This document shows positions 53,612 to 64,000 of a stretch of DNA of 64,000 nt, piece by piece. The stretch lies in contig NZ_QTTN01000028.1 of assembly GCF_003386535.1 (NCBI RefSeq), positions 1 through 64,000 on the forward strand, given 5' to 3'. Origin of the DNA: Paenibacillus taihuensis. Its GTDB lineage: Bacteria; Bacillota; Bacilli; Paenibacillales; Paenibacillaceae. The first letter of the stretch is position 1, and each line of letters begins with the position of its first letter. Below the pieces are notes generated by a model. It saw only the letters and a list, made by a program, of their open reading frames with translations, had not been told where the DNA came from and made no database searches. Both the position numbers and the translations under genes were made by a program.

Positions 53612-54136
53612 CTAGCTCGCTCCCGCTGGCTCCCGTCCCGCTTCATCGGAAAATTCAAAAGCAATCGTGTAGCCGATGAATAATCCCCACAGTACAAACA
53701 GGCAGCATTCCGTAATCAGCGTCTTATATCCGATTAGATTATAAGCCTTAGTCATACTCATCGCAGGGCCAATCGTCATAAAGATCAGCGCCCACCATAG
53801 CATTCCATAAAGGATGCCCGGCCACGGACCAAATAGTCGCCCAAGCAGCACCTTATAGATGAATGTCGCGATAATCGAGAATACAATGAACGCCGCGATC
53901 CCAAGCAGACCCCCCCACCACTTCAGCAGGAAAGACTGTTTATAGAACGGATCCAAGAGAAACGCCGGCATAACCTTCGTGAAGTTCAGCGCAAAAAGCA
54001 GCCAGTGGACCAAGCCCCATATCAGTCCTGCAAAAAAGCCAAGTTGCAAGCAAAAAGCGGTCGGATTCGTATGTGTACTGCCGTCGTAGTCATTCTTCGT
54101 CCCTTGTTGCCGACTGCTTCTCTGTATGTTTCGCAA
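53612..54136 (-). CDS. yqhR: Conserved membrane protein YqhR
   Basis: A 174-aa protein with four transmembrane helices (about 30-55, 75-100, 108-125, 140-160) after a polar N-terminus. Motifs include LGFFAGLIWGLVHWLLFALNF and DPFYKQSFLLKWWGGLLGI. It matches YqhR, whose function is unknown. The TTG start has GGAGG nine bases upstream. It sits upstream of aroQ and divergent from yqhQ. Confidence 0.88.
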   Translation of the reverse strand: MRNIQRSSRQQGTKNDYDGSTHTNPTAFCLQLGFFAGLIWGLVHWLLFALNFTKVMPAFLLDPFYKQSFLLKWWGGLLGIAAFIVFSIIATFIYKVLLGRLFGPWPGILYGMLWWALIFMTIGPAMSMTKAYNLIGYKTLITECCLFVLWGLFIGYTIAFEFSDEAGREPAGAS

Positions 54137-54348
54137 GATCAGTTTCCTCCATTGCCGTAAAGTTGTACATTGCCGTCATGGATAGTAGTATGCACAAACG
54201 AATCGATCACAAATCGGCGGACACCTCGAAATGAGGTAATGGATGGCTCTCGCAAATAGCCGCAGAATCAAGTACAATAGATACAGTAGGTAGCGTATTC
54301 AAAGCTATAATCTTACCTTACGTCAAACTAAAGGATGGTGATTCGCCC

Positions 54349-55317
54349 TTGTCTGAAAGCACACAAAATATTTATGGCGGACAAGCCGTCATCGAAGGTG
54401 TTATGTTTGCAGGCCGTCACGCTAATGTCACTGCCGTACGGCGCAAAAATAATGAAATTATTTTCTACGAAGTGCCGAGAACGACCAAGCCTTGGATTCA
54501 GAGGCTGAAGAAAATCCCGCTCGTACGCGGTGTAGTCGCAATTCTCGAATCAAGCGCAAAAGGTTCGCAGCATTTGAACTTCTCCATGGAGTCTTATGCA
54601 GAGGACGAGCTGGCGGATTCGAGCAAGGAAGGCACAGCCGAAGCAGCTGCGGCGAAATCGGCGAAGAAAGAAGAGAAAAGCGGCTGGAGCCTGAGCATGA
54701 TCGTCGGAGTTGCCGTTGCAGGTATATTGTCGTTCGCGTTTGGTAAGATTGTTTTCACGGTAGTGCCTGCCATTATTGAGCAGCTGCTCTTCCAGCACTC
54801 CTTCTCTAACCGAGTCGTACACAACCTTATTGAAGGTGTTATCAAAATTTTGTTCTTGCTCTCATATTTATATATTATCTCGTTAACACCGCTCATTAAG
54901 CGCCTGTTCCAATATCACGGCGCCGAGCATAAAGTAATAAGCGCCTATGAAGCAGGAGCGGAATTGACTGTTTCGAATGTACAGAAGTACACCAGACTCC
55001 ATTACCGCTGCGGCAGCAGCTTTATTGTCTTCTCGGTATTGGTCGGCGTCGTCGTCTATTCCTTCTTCCATTGGGATTCGCTCTGGGAACGGATTTACTT
55101 GCGCATTCTGCTCCTTCCAGTCGTTTTAGGCGTATCCTATGAAGCGCTTCGCTTCACGAACGCGCTTCGCGATTTGCCAGTGCTTCGTTTCCTCGGCTAT
55201 CCGGGCCTGTGGCTCCAGAAGCTGACAACGAAAGAACCTACGGATGAACAAGTGGCTGTATCGATCGCTTCCTTCAACCGGATGCTTGAACTCGATGGTC
55301 AGGTGAGCAAGCCGTAA
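54349..55317 (+). CDS. yqhQ: DUF1385 membrane protein YqhQ
   Basis: A 322-aa protein. The N-terminal YGGQAVIEGVMFAGRHANVTAVRR is the family signature. An acidic then basic linker (about 82-110) is followed by transmembrane helices, with FQYHGAEHKVISAYEAG and LHYRCGSSFIVFSVL between them. It matches YqhQ/DUF1385; function is not known. The TTG start follows GGATGGTG. It is divergent from yqhR. Confidence 0.9.
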   Translation: MSESTQNIYGGQAVIEGVMFAGRHANVTAVRRKNNEIIFYEVPRTTKPWIQRLKKIPLVRGVVAILESSAKGSQHLNFSMESYAEDELADSSKEGTAEAAAAKSAKKEEKSGWSLSMIVGVAVAGILSFAFGKIVFTVVPAIIEQLLFQHSFSNRVVHNLIEGVIKILFLLSYLYIISLTPLIKRLFQYHGAEHKVISAYEAGAELTVSNVQKYTRLHYRCGSSFIVFSVLVGVVVYSFFHWDSLWERIYLRILLLPVVLGVSYEALRFTNALRDLPVLRFLGYPGLWLQKLTTKEPTDEQVAVSIASFNRMLELDGQVSKP

Positions 55318-55367
55318 ATCAACGTTTCACGAATGAATCTTAGTTTCGGGAAGAAAGGGTGGGAGCC

Positions 55368-55658
55368 ATGCCTCGTAAAATGAGTCTATTGTCCATCGTC
55401 ATCCTTGTGCTCGTCGTCATCGGCATTGTTTCGCAAACGATAAGCAATCCCTATCAGCTACTTATTCCGGTTGTCGTGTTCGGCGTTATTTATTTGCTGT
55501 ATAAGTTTCCGCCAGGCGGCGTGCGAACGAAAGCAAAGCCGCGCTACAAGACGCAGTCCCGCAAGGACCAGCCTGCCAAGAGCAAGCAGCGTAAGAACAT
55601 GCCGTTCCGCGTCATTGAGGGCGGCAAGGATGACGACAATTTACCGAAGTATCATTAA
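55368..55658 (+). CDS. yqhP: Small membrane protein, YqhP/SA1362-like
   Basis: A 96-aa protein with two hydrophobic segments (SLLSIVILVLVVIGIVSQTI and LLIPVVVFGVIYLLYKF) and a strongly basic tail (TKAKPRYKTQSRKDQPAKSK). Position after yqhQ and before mntR suggests YqhP of the SA1362 group; similarity was judged by eye only. ATG at 55368 has GGGTGGGAG upstream. Confidence 0.68.
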   Translation: MPRKMSLLSIVILVLVVIGIVSQTISNPYQLLIPVVVFGVIYLLYKFPPGGVRTKAKPRYKTQSRKDQPAKSKQRKNMPFRVIEGGKDDDNLPKYH

Positions 55659-55671
55659 TTAGCAAACTAAT

Positions 55672-55711
55672 AAGGGGCATCCCTCAGCTACTCTGCTGAA
55701 GGATGCCCCTT
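55672..55711. terminator. Bidirectional terminator, yqhP / mntR
   Basis: AAGGGGCATCC (55672-55682) and GGATGCCCCTT (55701-55711), with a further CTCAGC/GCTGAA inner pairing. T-run on the right; TTA on the left for the minus strand. Confidence 0.88.
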
Positions 55712-55719
55712 TCGAATAC

Positions 55720-56148
55720 CTATATATTATCGCTATTGAGCTCGGCATGAACCGACCGGAACTCCTCCAGACGCGATGGCTCTCTCCGGAAAAACTCCAC
55801 AAGCGTCTCAATGCATGTGATTGAGTCCCAGCTCAAGTGATGCTCGATACCTTCGACATCCTTATAGATGTTCTCTTCCTGAACGCCGATAACGGTCAGG
55901 AACGATTCCAGCAGATGATGGCGCTCAACAAGCCGCTTGCCCATCTTCTTCCCTTTGTTCGTAAGTACAAGCCCGCGATACTTCTCATAGATCAAATAAT
56001 TATCTTTATCCAGCTTCTGGATCATCTTCGTTACGGAAGAAGGATGAACTTCAAGCCCTTCCGCGATATCCGAAACCCGGGCATAGCCTTTCTCATCAAT
56101 CAATTTATAAATCCGTTCCAAATAATCCTCCATACTTGGAGTAGGCAT
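55720..56148 (-). CDS. mntR: Manganese-dependent transcriptional regulator MntR
   Basis: A 142-aa DtxR-family repressor of manganese uptake. The HTH covers [22 protein letters not shown]. Metal ligands lie in MEDYLERIY (Asp and Glu), [10 protein letters not shown] (His) and [10 protein letters not shown] (Glu, His), matching MntR rather than DtxR in lacking the SH3 domain. TGGAGG precedes the ATG. Confidence 0.95.
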   Translation of the reverse strand: MPTPSMEDYLERIYKLIDEKGYARVSDIAEGLEVHPSSVTKMIQKLDKDNYLIYEKYRGLVLTNKGKKMGKRLVERHHLLESFLTVIGVQEENIYKDVEGIEHHLSWDSITCIETLVEFFRREPSRLEEFRSVHAELNSDNI

Positions 56149-56355
56149 TCGCTCGTTCCTCCATTCACCGTCATCCTGTACGTAGGATTGTTCGACTAGT
56201 GCTAAATTGTGCTAACCGTTTCGTTTACTCTTAGTATTCTACACTGCCTTCTATAGGTGCCGCAACCTGTCCGACTGAACTTTCCATGTTTGCTCCTGCC
56301 CTTGCACCAGCAAACTAAAGGCATACTTCTAGACCCGAAGGAGGCAGCTTCCACC

Positions 56356-57426
56356 TTGAGCACCACCTTACTTGAAAGGCCGGCGGCTAAGAAATCAGTT
56401 CATGATTCGTTCATTCCGGAGCTTGTTTATTTTGAGCCCTCTGCCCTTGAATATCCTAAAGGTCAGCACATCATGGAATGGGTCAAATCGCTCGGTATTC
56501 CTTATAAAATGACGACCTCCCACAACCGAATCACGAACCTGCCTGGCGAAACCGAACTCGAGCAGTATAAAATCGCCAAGCGGACACTCGTCGTCGGCAT
56601 CCGCAAAACGTTGAAGTTCGATACGTCCAAGCCATCTGCGGAGTATGCCATTCCGATTGCGACGGGCTGCATGGGTCACTGCCATTACTGTTACTTGCAA
56701 ACAACGCTTGGCGCAAAGCCTTACATTCGGGTATATGTCAATACGGACGAGATCATGCAAGCGGCAAAAGGGTACATCGACGAGCGTATCCCTGAGATTA
56801 CCCGCTTCGAAGCCGCTTGTACCTCCGACCCGGTTGGGTTAGAGCCTATTACCGGCAGCTTGCGGGAGCTGATCACCTTCATGGCAGATCAGGAATATGG
56901 CAGGCTGCGTTTTGTGACGAAGTTCCATTATGTCGATTCGCTGCTGGACATTAAGCATAACGGTCACACCCGCGTTCGGTTCAGCGTGAATGCGAAGTAC
57001 GTTATCAAGAACTTCGAGCCATCAACGTCTCGTTTCGAGGACCGCATTGAAGCAGCTGCCAAGATCGCCCGCGCCGGCTATCCGCTCGGCTTCATCATCG
57101 CGCCGATTATCTGGCATGACGGCTGGCAGGAAGGCTACGCCGAACTGCTCTCTTCCCTGGCGGCAGCATTGCCGAAGGATGCGTCGACCGGGTTGACGTT
57201 CGAGCTGATCCAGCATCGCTTCACGAAGACAGCGAAGAATGTCATTGAGAAGCGCTATCCGCGCACGAAGCTCGAGATGGATATCGAGAAACGCAAATAT
57301 AAATGGGGCCGCTGGGGTCAAGGCAAGTATGTTTACCCCGATGAACAAGCAGAAGCGCTCCGGATGTTCATCTCGGAGCGCATCTTTGAGCATTTTGAGG
57401 ATGCAAAAATCGAGTACTTCACTTAG
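56356..57426 (+). CDS. splB: Spore photoproduct lyase
   Basis: A radical SAM enzyme that repairs the spore photoproduct thymine dimer during germination. The 356-aa protein has the cluster motif IATGCMGHCHYCYLQTT (CX3CX2C), SKPSAEYAIP before it, and YPRTKLEMDIEKRKYKWGRWGQGKYVY near the C-terminus (split here as YPRTKLEMDIEKRK and YKWGRWG). The TTG at 56356 has AAGGAGG 11 bases upstream and gives a length near that of B. subtilis SplB (342). A longer upstream frame lacks a site. No splA is adjacent. Confidence 0.93.
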   Translation: MSTTLLERPAAKKSVHDSFIPELVYFEPSALEYPKGQHIMEWVKSLGIPYKMTTSHNRITNLPGETELEQYKIAKRTLVVGIRKTLKFDTSKPSAEYAIPIATGCMGHCHYCYLQTTLGAKPYIRVYVNTDEIMQAAKGYIDERIPEITRFEAACTSDPVGLEPITGSLRELITFMADQEYGRLRFVTKFHYVDSLLDIKHNGHTRVRFSVNAKYVIKNFEPSTSRFEDRIEAAAKIARAGYPLGFIIAPIIWHDGWQEGYAELLSSLAAALPKDASTGLTFELIQHRFTKTAKNVIEKRYPRTKLEMDIEKRKYKWGRWGQGKYVYPDEQAEALRMFISERIFEHFEDAKIEYFT

Positions 57427-57660
57427 AAGTTCAACGAGATACAAAAAGCAAATTCAATAATACCACTTCAGTAAATAGGATGTGCCTGCGGCCGCTGTTG
57501 TTACGGTGTTATTTTCTGATTAGACTAGATGGTTACAACACCTTCACAAAGGCGGCACGTAAACTCTCCGGCACAATCCTTTTACTTCCGTTCCAATTGA
57601 ATTTACTTTGCATCGGATTGAATAAGTTCCGTCAACATGAAAACATAGGTTCCAACAGCA

Positions 57661-58374
57661 TTAGAACTTGAGCCACTCCGGCGTGATCGAGTTCAGCCAG
57701 ATGGTGATTTCCGTCATCTTGTCGGTGAACAGCAGAATGCCCATGATGAGCATGCCCGCTCCGCCGATTTTCATCATGATACCCGAATAGCGGACGATCC
57801 ATCTCGTCGAGCCGATGAAGAAGGCCAGTACGAAGAACGGAATGGCGAAGCCTAGCGCGTACGCCGTCGTCAGCTCAAACCATGTGCCCGGCTCCGATGC
57901 CGCCATGAGCAGAATGCTCGCCAGGATCGGGCCGGTACATGGCGACCAGCCTGCCGAGAAGCCGATGCCGAAGATGAATGAGGCGAGATAGCCGGAGCGC
58001 TTCATCTTCAGCGGCATTTTCATCTCACGTAGCAGTATTCTAGGCTGAATCAAGCCCATTAGTATAAAGCCCATAAGGATAATAAGGACGGCGGACAATT
58101 GCCGAATCAAGTCTTGATATTCAGAGAACAATTCTGCAAAGGCATTCGTGCTATACCCAAGCGTGTAATATACGATTGAGAAGCCAAGGATGAAGAACAG
58201 CGTATGGCTCATCGTCCGAACCCGGACTTCGCGGCCAGGGTGCTCGCTCTTCAGATCACTTACGGAAACGCCTGTTATGTACGACAAGTAGGAGGGATAG
58301 AGCGGCAGACAGCATGGGGAAACGAATGAAGCAATTCCCGCGCCGAAAGCAGCCCATACCGTTACATCAGACAT
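57661..58374 (-). CDS. ccdA: Cytochrome c biogenesis protein CcdA
   Basis: A 237-aa membrane protein of six helices that passes reducing power outward for cytochrome c maturation and, in Bacillus, spore synthesis. The paired cysteines are in ASFVSPCCLPLYPSYLSYI and GFSAGWSPCTGPILASIL. GAAGGTGACC precedes the ATG. It starts 15 bases after the znuB stop, so it may be read through from znuCB. The 234 bases between splB and ccdA (57427-57660) show no gene or clear hairpin. Confidence 0.93.
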   Translation of the reverse strand: MSDVTVWAAFGAGIASFVSPCCLPLYPSYLSYITGVSVSDLKSEHPGREVRVRTMSHTLFFILGFSIVYYTLGYSTNAFAELFSEYQDLIRQLSAVLIILMGFILMGLIQPRILLREMKMPLKMKRSGYLASFIFGIGFSAGWSPCTGPILASILLMAASEPGTWFELTTAYALGFAIPFFVLAFFIGSTRWIVRYSGIMMKIGGAGMLIMGILLFTDKMTEITIWLNSITPEWLKF

Positions 58375-58389
58375 AGGTCACCTTCACTT

Positions 58390-59196
58390 TCAACCTGCGT
58401 TAAGTCTCCGGCGAACCGAAAGCAGCAGCAGTAGAATGACAATTAAGAGCATAACGATCGTACCGCCTGGCGCCAGGTTCCATACTCCAGCAGACAGTAG
58501 ACCAGCAATAACGGCTAGCTCTGCAATAACAACGACAGTAACAACAGACTGCTTGAAGCTTCTCGCGATGACGAGGCTGCATGCGGCCGGGATCGTAAGC
58601 AGCGCGGATACGAGAAGCGCACCGACGATTTTGATCGAGACACTAATTACGAGTGCAGTAAGCACGCTAATCATAAAGTTAAAGAATCGTGTCGGCAAAC
58701 CACTGACAGCCGCCGCATCTTCATCGAAAGTGAGCAAAAACAGCTCCTTCGCATGCAGGCCAACCGACAGCAGCACGACAACAGTTACTACGCCTATCAA
58801 CACCAAGTCCGTCGTATCCAGCGTATAAATACTGCCGAATAAGTAGCCGCTGACACTGACATTGAAGCCCTTGCCCATCGTGAACAATAGCGAAGCAAGC
58901 GCGACGCCGCCGGACATAATAATTGCTATCGACAGCTCTGCGTAAGTCTTATACGCCTTGCGCAGCTTCTCGATCGCGAACGTCGCCGCTAGCGCGAAGA
59001 TGAGCCCGACAGCGACCGGATATACGCCAATGAGAAATCCGAGCGCAACTCCCGCAATCGATACGTGCGCGAGTGTGTCGCCGATCATGGAAAGCCTTCG
59101 CAAGACAAGAAACAGTCCCATGAGCGGAGCCGTAATCCCAATCAGGACGCCGCCGATGAGCGCCCTTTGAAAAAATTCCGTCGTTATGATATCCAA
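58390..59196 (-). CDS. znuB: Zinc/manganese ABC transporter permease
   Basis: A 268-aa permease with about eight helices of the ABC-3 family. GLFLVLRRLSMIGDTLAHVSIAGVALG is the loop that contacts the ATPase (split). The TTG start lies just after the znuC stop (TAG AGG TTG), so translation is coupled. Zinc is favoured by the Zur-like operator upstream of znuA. Confidence 0.92.
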   Translation of the reverse strand: MDIITTEFFQRALIGGVLIGITAPLMGLFLVLRRLSMIGDTLAHVSIAGVALGFLIGVYPVAVGLIFALAATFAIEKLRKAYKTYAELSIAIIMSGGVALASLLFTMGKGFNVSVSGYLFGSIYTLDTTDLVLIGVVTVVVLLSVGLHAKELFLLTFDEDAAAVSGLPTRFFNFMISVLTALVISVSIKIVGALLVSALLTIPAACSLVIARSFKQSVVTVVVIAELAVIAGLLSAGVWNLAPGGTIVMLLIVILLLLLSVRRRLNAG

Positions 59197-59199
59197 CCT

Positions 59200-60006
59200 C
59201 TATACGCCCACTTTCCCTCGTTCCATCGAATGGCGCAGCTCTCGCAAGCTGTGCGTTAAATTCGTCTCCACGCAATCTTCCAGGTCATGTGAATGCTTCA
59301 CATAAAACTTGATCTTGCCAGCTTCCTGCTTCGGCTGCTCCCCAAGATAGGACCGGATCATCTCCATATCATGCGACACCATCAGGAACGTGATGTTATG
59401 GTGCTGGTGCATATGCTTGATGAGATGGAAGAATCCTTCCTGCGTCTCCGAATCGATGCCGACCGTCGGCTCATCGAGAATGAGCAGCGCCGGATTGTTG
59501 ATTAGCGCGCGAGCGAGAAAAGCACGCTGCTGCTGTCCGCCCGACAGCTCCCCGATCCGTTTGCCGGCCAAGTCTTCGATCTTCATCGCGTGAAGAGCCT
59601 CTTCGCATTTGATGCTGTCGGCCTTCGTTACACGCCGGAACAGCTTGTTGCGGCTGAACAATCCGGACATGACAACCTCGCGAACAGTCGCTGGAAACAA
59701 TGGATTAAACGAGTTTTTTTGCGGGACGTATCCGATCAAGTTCCAGCTGCGGAATTGTTCGATCGGTTCGCCGAATAACTTGATGGAACCGCTGGTCGGT
59801 TCGAGCAACCCAACGATCATGCGAAGGAGCGTCGTTTTGCCTGCTCCGTTCGAGCCGATTAACCCGACAAAGTCCCGCTCCTGCACGGAAAAATTGACAT
59901 GATTGATGACCGGCTTCTGCTTATAAGCAAACGATACATTTTCAAGCTCGATGATGGACCGGTGGCAGACCAAGGATTTGGAATCTTGCTGCAGTTTTTG
60001 AAGCAT
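59200..60006 (-). CDS. znuC: Zinc ABC transporter ATPase
   Basis: A 268-aa ATPase. Walker A GLIGSNGAGKTTLLRMIVG, Q-loop GYVPQK, signature ELSGGQQQRAFLARALI, Walker B LLILDEPTVGID and the switch His in VSHDM are all present. The C-terminal 40 residues carry several His and Glu/Asp and may be regulatory. AGAAGGAAA precedes the ATG, 15 bases after znuA. Confidence 0.94.
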   Translation of the reverse strand: MLQKLQQDSKSLVCHRSIIELENVSFAYKQKPVINHVNFSVQERDFVGLIGSNGAGKTTLLRMIVGLLEPTSGSIKLFGEPIEQFRSWNLIGYVPQKNSFNPLFPATVREVVMSGLFSRNKLFRRVTKADSIKCEEALHAMKIEDLAGKRIGELSGGQQQRAFLARALINNPALLILDEPTVGIDSETQEGFFHLIKHMHQHHNITFLMVSHDMEMIRSYLGEQPKQEAGKIKFYVKHSHDLEDCVETNLTHSLRELRHSMERGKVGV

Positions 60007-60021
60007 CGATTTTCCTTCTTT

Positions 60022-60975
60022 CTATTGTAAGGCTTGGACTAGATTTTGCAAATTCGTCCGCATGAGAGAGAAGTAGTCTTCTCCCTTCTTCTCTTGCTCC
60101 GGCGTCAGCCCTTCAAGCGGGTTCAACACCATCGTGCTCACATCTGCTTCATTCGCAAGCGTCTTGGCAAGTTCATCGGAAACGAGCTCTTCGAAGAAAA
60201 TAAAATTGATGCCGTTGTCCTTCACAAACTTCGTAATGCGGAGCAAATCCTGCGCCTTCGGCTCTGCATCAGGCGACAACCCCATTATAGCCACTTGTTT
60301 CAGTCCATAATCCCTTGCCAGATAACCGAACGCTTGATGGGACGTCACAATATCCTTATGCGGCACCTTCGTGAGAGCATCGGTGTATTCTTGATCCAAG
60401 TCCTTGAGCTGCTTATACAGCTTATCGTAGTTCGCTGTATAAGCATCTTGATGAGCAGGATCTGCCTTCACATAGTTCTTCAGTACAGTGTCCGCCATGA
60501 TGAGCATCGATTTAGGGCTTACCCATGTGTGCGGATCCACATCCTTCGCATCCGCATCATCTTCGTGCTCATCTGCTTCCGGATTGCCGGAAATTTTCGT
60601 AATGCCTTCACTTGCTTCAACTGTAATCAGCTTGGAATCGCTAGGCAGCCCTTCCAGGAAGTCTGGCACCCAGCCCTCAAGTCCTGCGCCGTTATACAAG
60701 AACAGCTGCGCTTTCGCCGCCGTATCCAGATCCCGGCTCTTCGGACTCCAGTCATGCGGCTCCACGCCGGCTGGAATCATATTAATGACATTCGCATTCT
60801 CTCCGCCAATCTGATGGGCTAGAAAATAGAGCGGGTAGAAGCTTGTTACGACATTCGTCTTGCCTTCGACGAGCTTGCTACTGCTGGAAGATCCGCAAGC
60901 AGCCAGAATAACAATGAAAAAAGTCAGCATCGCGGCTGACAGGACATGCTTGCCTATGGAACGCTTATAAAACAT
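60022..60975 (-). CDS. znuA: Zinc ABC transporter substrate-binding lipoprotein
   Basis: A 317-aa cluster 9 binding protein. The signal peptide ends in the lipobox ILAACG. Metal His residues are in IPAGVEPHDWSPK, the acidic DEHEDDADAKDVDPHTW loop and VTSHQAFGYLARDYGL; the last ligand region is FIFFEELVSDELA. The short His/Asp-rich loop marks zinc binders. GAGGTG lies eight bases before the ATG. First gene of znuACB. Confidence 0.94.
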   Translation of the reverse strand: MFYKRSIGKHVLSAAMLTFFIVILAACGSSSSSKLVEGKTNVVTSFYPLYFLAHQIGGENANVINMIPAGVEPHDWSPKSRDLDTAAKAQLFLYNGAGLEGWVPDFLEGLPSDSKLITVEASEGITKISGNPEADEHEDDADAKDVDPHTWVSPKSMLIMADTVLKNYVKADPAHQDAYTANYDKLYKQLKDLDQEYTDALTKVPHKDIVTSHQAFGYLARDYGLKQVAIMGLSPDAEPKAQDLLRITKFVKDNGINFIFFEELVSDELAKTLANEADVSTMVLNPLEGLTPEQEKKGEDYFSLMRTNLQNLVQALQ

Positions 60976-61001
60976 GAACCGAACACCTCAATCCGTCATA
61001 A

Positions 61002-61049
61002 TCGTAAACATTACAATTAGATTATATAGACTGAAAAAATCAGTGTCAA
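61002..61049 (-). promoter_or_regulatory. Promoter and Zur-type operator of znuACB
   Basis: On the minus strand TTGACA (61044-61049), exactly 17 bases, TATAAT (61021-61026): a consensus sigma-A promoter. Just downstream, TTGTAATGTTTACGA (61002-61016) matches the Bacillus Zur box TCGTAATNATTACGA with two changes. Confidence 0.8.
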
Positions 61050-61056
61050 TATGAAA

Positions 61057-61080
61057 CCGCCGGAGCACTGGCCCCGGCGG
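61057..61080 (-). terminator. metG terminator
   Basis: CCGCCGG and CCGGCGG (61057-61063 / 61074-61080) with a 10-base loop, then TTT on the minus strand. It ends 8 bases before the znuA promoter -35. Confidence 0.8.
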
Positions 61081-61094
61081 CTTTACGTTCATCC

Positions 61095-63131
<2,037 letters not shown>

Positions 63132-63159
63132 TCATTCTCCTTCATCATTATCGTGCAAA

Positions 63160-63515
63160 AAACAAAAAAAGCCTCATCCTCTATGGGACGAAAGCTTGTC
63201 GCTTACGCGGTACCACCCAATTTCCTCTCTCGATCGCAGCCCGGCAGCTAATGCCTAAGCAGAGCAAGCGCATCAAGAAAGCTTCATTAGGTTCATCCAT
63301 CAATAAATGGATGAACGTTACAACCGTTATCGGGGTCAGCCGCCGAGCCCTTACACCAGCCCGCTAAAGGTTGGATGCTCGAGCACGAATTCTCCCGGAC
63401 CATTTTCCAAAAGCTGCGCCTTGCCGGTTTCCAGCTGCTCCGGCTCTCTGGTAAGGCCAATTCCTCTGTACTTATCCGTTCATCGAATACATGGTATTGG
63501 TAATGATTCTCTTGC
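63160..63515 (-). ncRNA. T-box riboswitch (methionine) ahead of metG
   Basis: The minus-strand leader carries the T-box antiterminator sequence GGGTGGTACCGCG (63206-63218). A terminator hairpin follows (GC-TC-TCC arms around CATAG) with TTTTTTT at 63164-63195. Upstream lie stem I features (AGAGAG, GCTGGAAACCGGC). An AAA-ATG-G segment (63401-63403) is the likely Met specifier. Uncharged tRNA-Met would stabilise the antiterminator and switch metG on. The exact 5' end is uncertain. Confidence 0.92.
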
Positions 63516-63527
63516 CCTTGCGATCAA

Positions 63528-63806
63528 CTATACCGAATCCTCCGCGGCGCTGTCAAGCGCGGCAGAAACCCGCTGCCGCTGCAGCTCTTCGCGTGTCGGC
63601 GGCACATAATCGATGCCTCCGGGATGAAAGGGATGACAGCGGCAAATCCGTCTCACCGCAAGCCAGCTCCCCCGAAGCGGACCATGTTTGTCGATCGCTT
63701 CGAGCGCGTACGCCGAGCAGGTTGGATAGAACCGGCATGTCGGCGGCTTGAGCGGCGATATGAATTTCCGATAGGCATGGATCGGCGCTTTAATCACGCT
63801 GCGCAT
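63528..63806 (-). CDS. yidD: Membrane protein insertion efficiency factor YidD
   Basis: A 92-aa YidD protein: [34 protein letters not shown] and [15 protein letters not shown]. It has an amphipathic N-terminal helix and helps YidC-dependent insertion. AAAGGAGG precedes the ATG. The C-terminal about 20 residues are a polar extension. It is upstream of the metG T-box. Confidence 0.93.
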   Translation of the reverse strand: MRSVIKAPIHAYRKFISPLKPPTCRFYPTCSAYALEAIDKHGPLRGSWLAVRRICRCHPFHPGGIDYVPPTREELQRQRVSAALDSAAEDSV

Positions 63807-63881
63807 GACGGACCACCTCCTTTCCTAACTATAGTCGAAAATTCGGCATAACGCCAACCTATCATGAACAGACTATGATCC

Positions 63882-63999
63882 TGCGACATAGTGTTTGTCG
63901 CAATTTTGTAGTTTTTTTGTCACCGAAATGGATTATTAAGCGTTTTCGATTGTGTTACGGTATGGACATGTCGCATAATTAGAGGGTAGGAAAACTGTG
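63882..63999 (+). promoter_or_regulatory. Putative promoter/operator of a plus-strand gene beyond the window
   Basis: TGCGACA (63882-63888) and TGTCGCA (63896-63902) form an inverted repeat with a 7-base spacer. A third TGTCGCA (63969-63975) overlaps a possible -10 CATAAT (63974-63979), with a weak TTGTGT -35 about 18 bases before. AGAGGGTAGG (63981-63990) then GTG (63997) could be a start. In Bacillus abrB lies divergent from metS, so abrB is one guess. Confidence 0.4.
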
Positions 64000-64000
64000 A

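Noticed and set aside
56257-56355. 33-codon upstream extension of splB
   Set aside because: No ribosome binding site; AAGGAGG sits before the TTG at 56356 and the shorter protein aligns with known SplB.
57480-57671. 63-aa frame between splB and ccdA
   Set aside because: No ribosome binding site, no motif, and it overlaps the ccdA end.

Overview
The window comes from the chromosome of an aerobic, endospore-forming Bacillota of the Paenibacillaceae type (Paenibacillus or Cohnella-like). The evidence is a complete spoIIIA operon, spo0A, spoIVB, spoIIM, mciZ and splB, strong GGAGG-type ribosome binding sites with many TTG/GTG starts, and a gene order that follows the Bacillus subtilis yq region almost gene for gene. 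Nearly everything is on the minus strand. I see no tRNA, rRNA or CRISPR array.

Layout on the forward coordinate. 1-329: 5' part of a group II intron sitting directly behind the pdp terminator. 371-9414: nucleoside salvage (pdp, punA, deoB), a Spo0E-like phosphatase, xerD, yqzK, ald, a plus-strand subtilase, fur and spoIIM. 9415-10306: gene-free, filled with palindromic repeats. 10307-14438: yqxK (endonuclease Q-like), nudF, mciZ, an M20 peptidase, a Prli42-like miniprotein and lipB. 14458-19513: branched-chain 2-oxoacid dehydrogenase (bkdB, bkdAB, bkdAA, lpdV). 19669-22593: yqzF and a cassette of clpP paralogue, ECF sigma factor and MFS transporter.

22697-44399 is the sporulation and housekeeping core: spo0A, spoIVB, recN, argR, an unknown membrane protein, tlyA, dxs, ispA, xseB, xseA, folD, nusB, DUF2273/amaP/asp23, accC, accB and spoIIIAH-AA. 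44532-47197: yqhV, two sulfolactate genes and a DUF441 protein, followed by a 51-bp repeat array. 47651-49872: a divergent fabF-like/HTH regulator pair. 49955-56148: lysC (with an internal beta-subunit start), efp, papA, aroQ, yqhR, yqhQ, yqhP, mntR. 56356-63806: splB, ccdA, znuABC behind a Zur-type operator, metG behind a methionine T-box, and yidD.

Functional links. lipB directly follows bkdB, whose lipoyl domain needs octanoylation. amaP, DUF2273 and asp23 form an envelope-anchored set next to accBC. Spo0A carries sigma-A and sigma-H type promoters with 0A boxes. Two real genes are too short for a routine ORF scan: mciZ (53 aa) and a Prli42-like peptide (32 aa). The parts least explained by known genes are the covarying 66-nt hairpins at 9494-9722, the 51-bp array at 47288-47615, and a membrane-anchored protein at 27442-27924 that looks like a degenerate PD-(D/E)XK fold.
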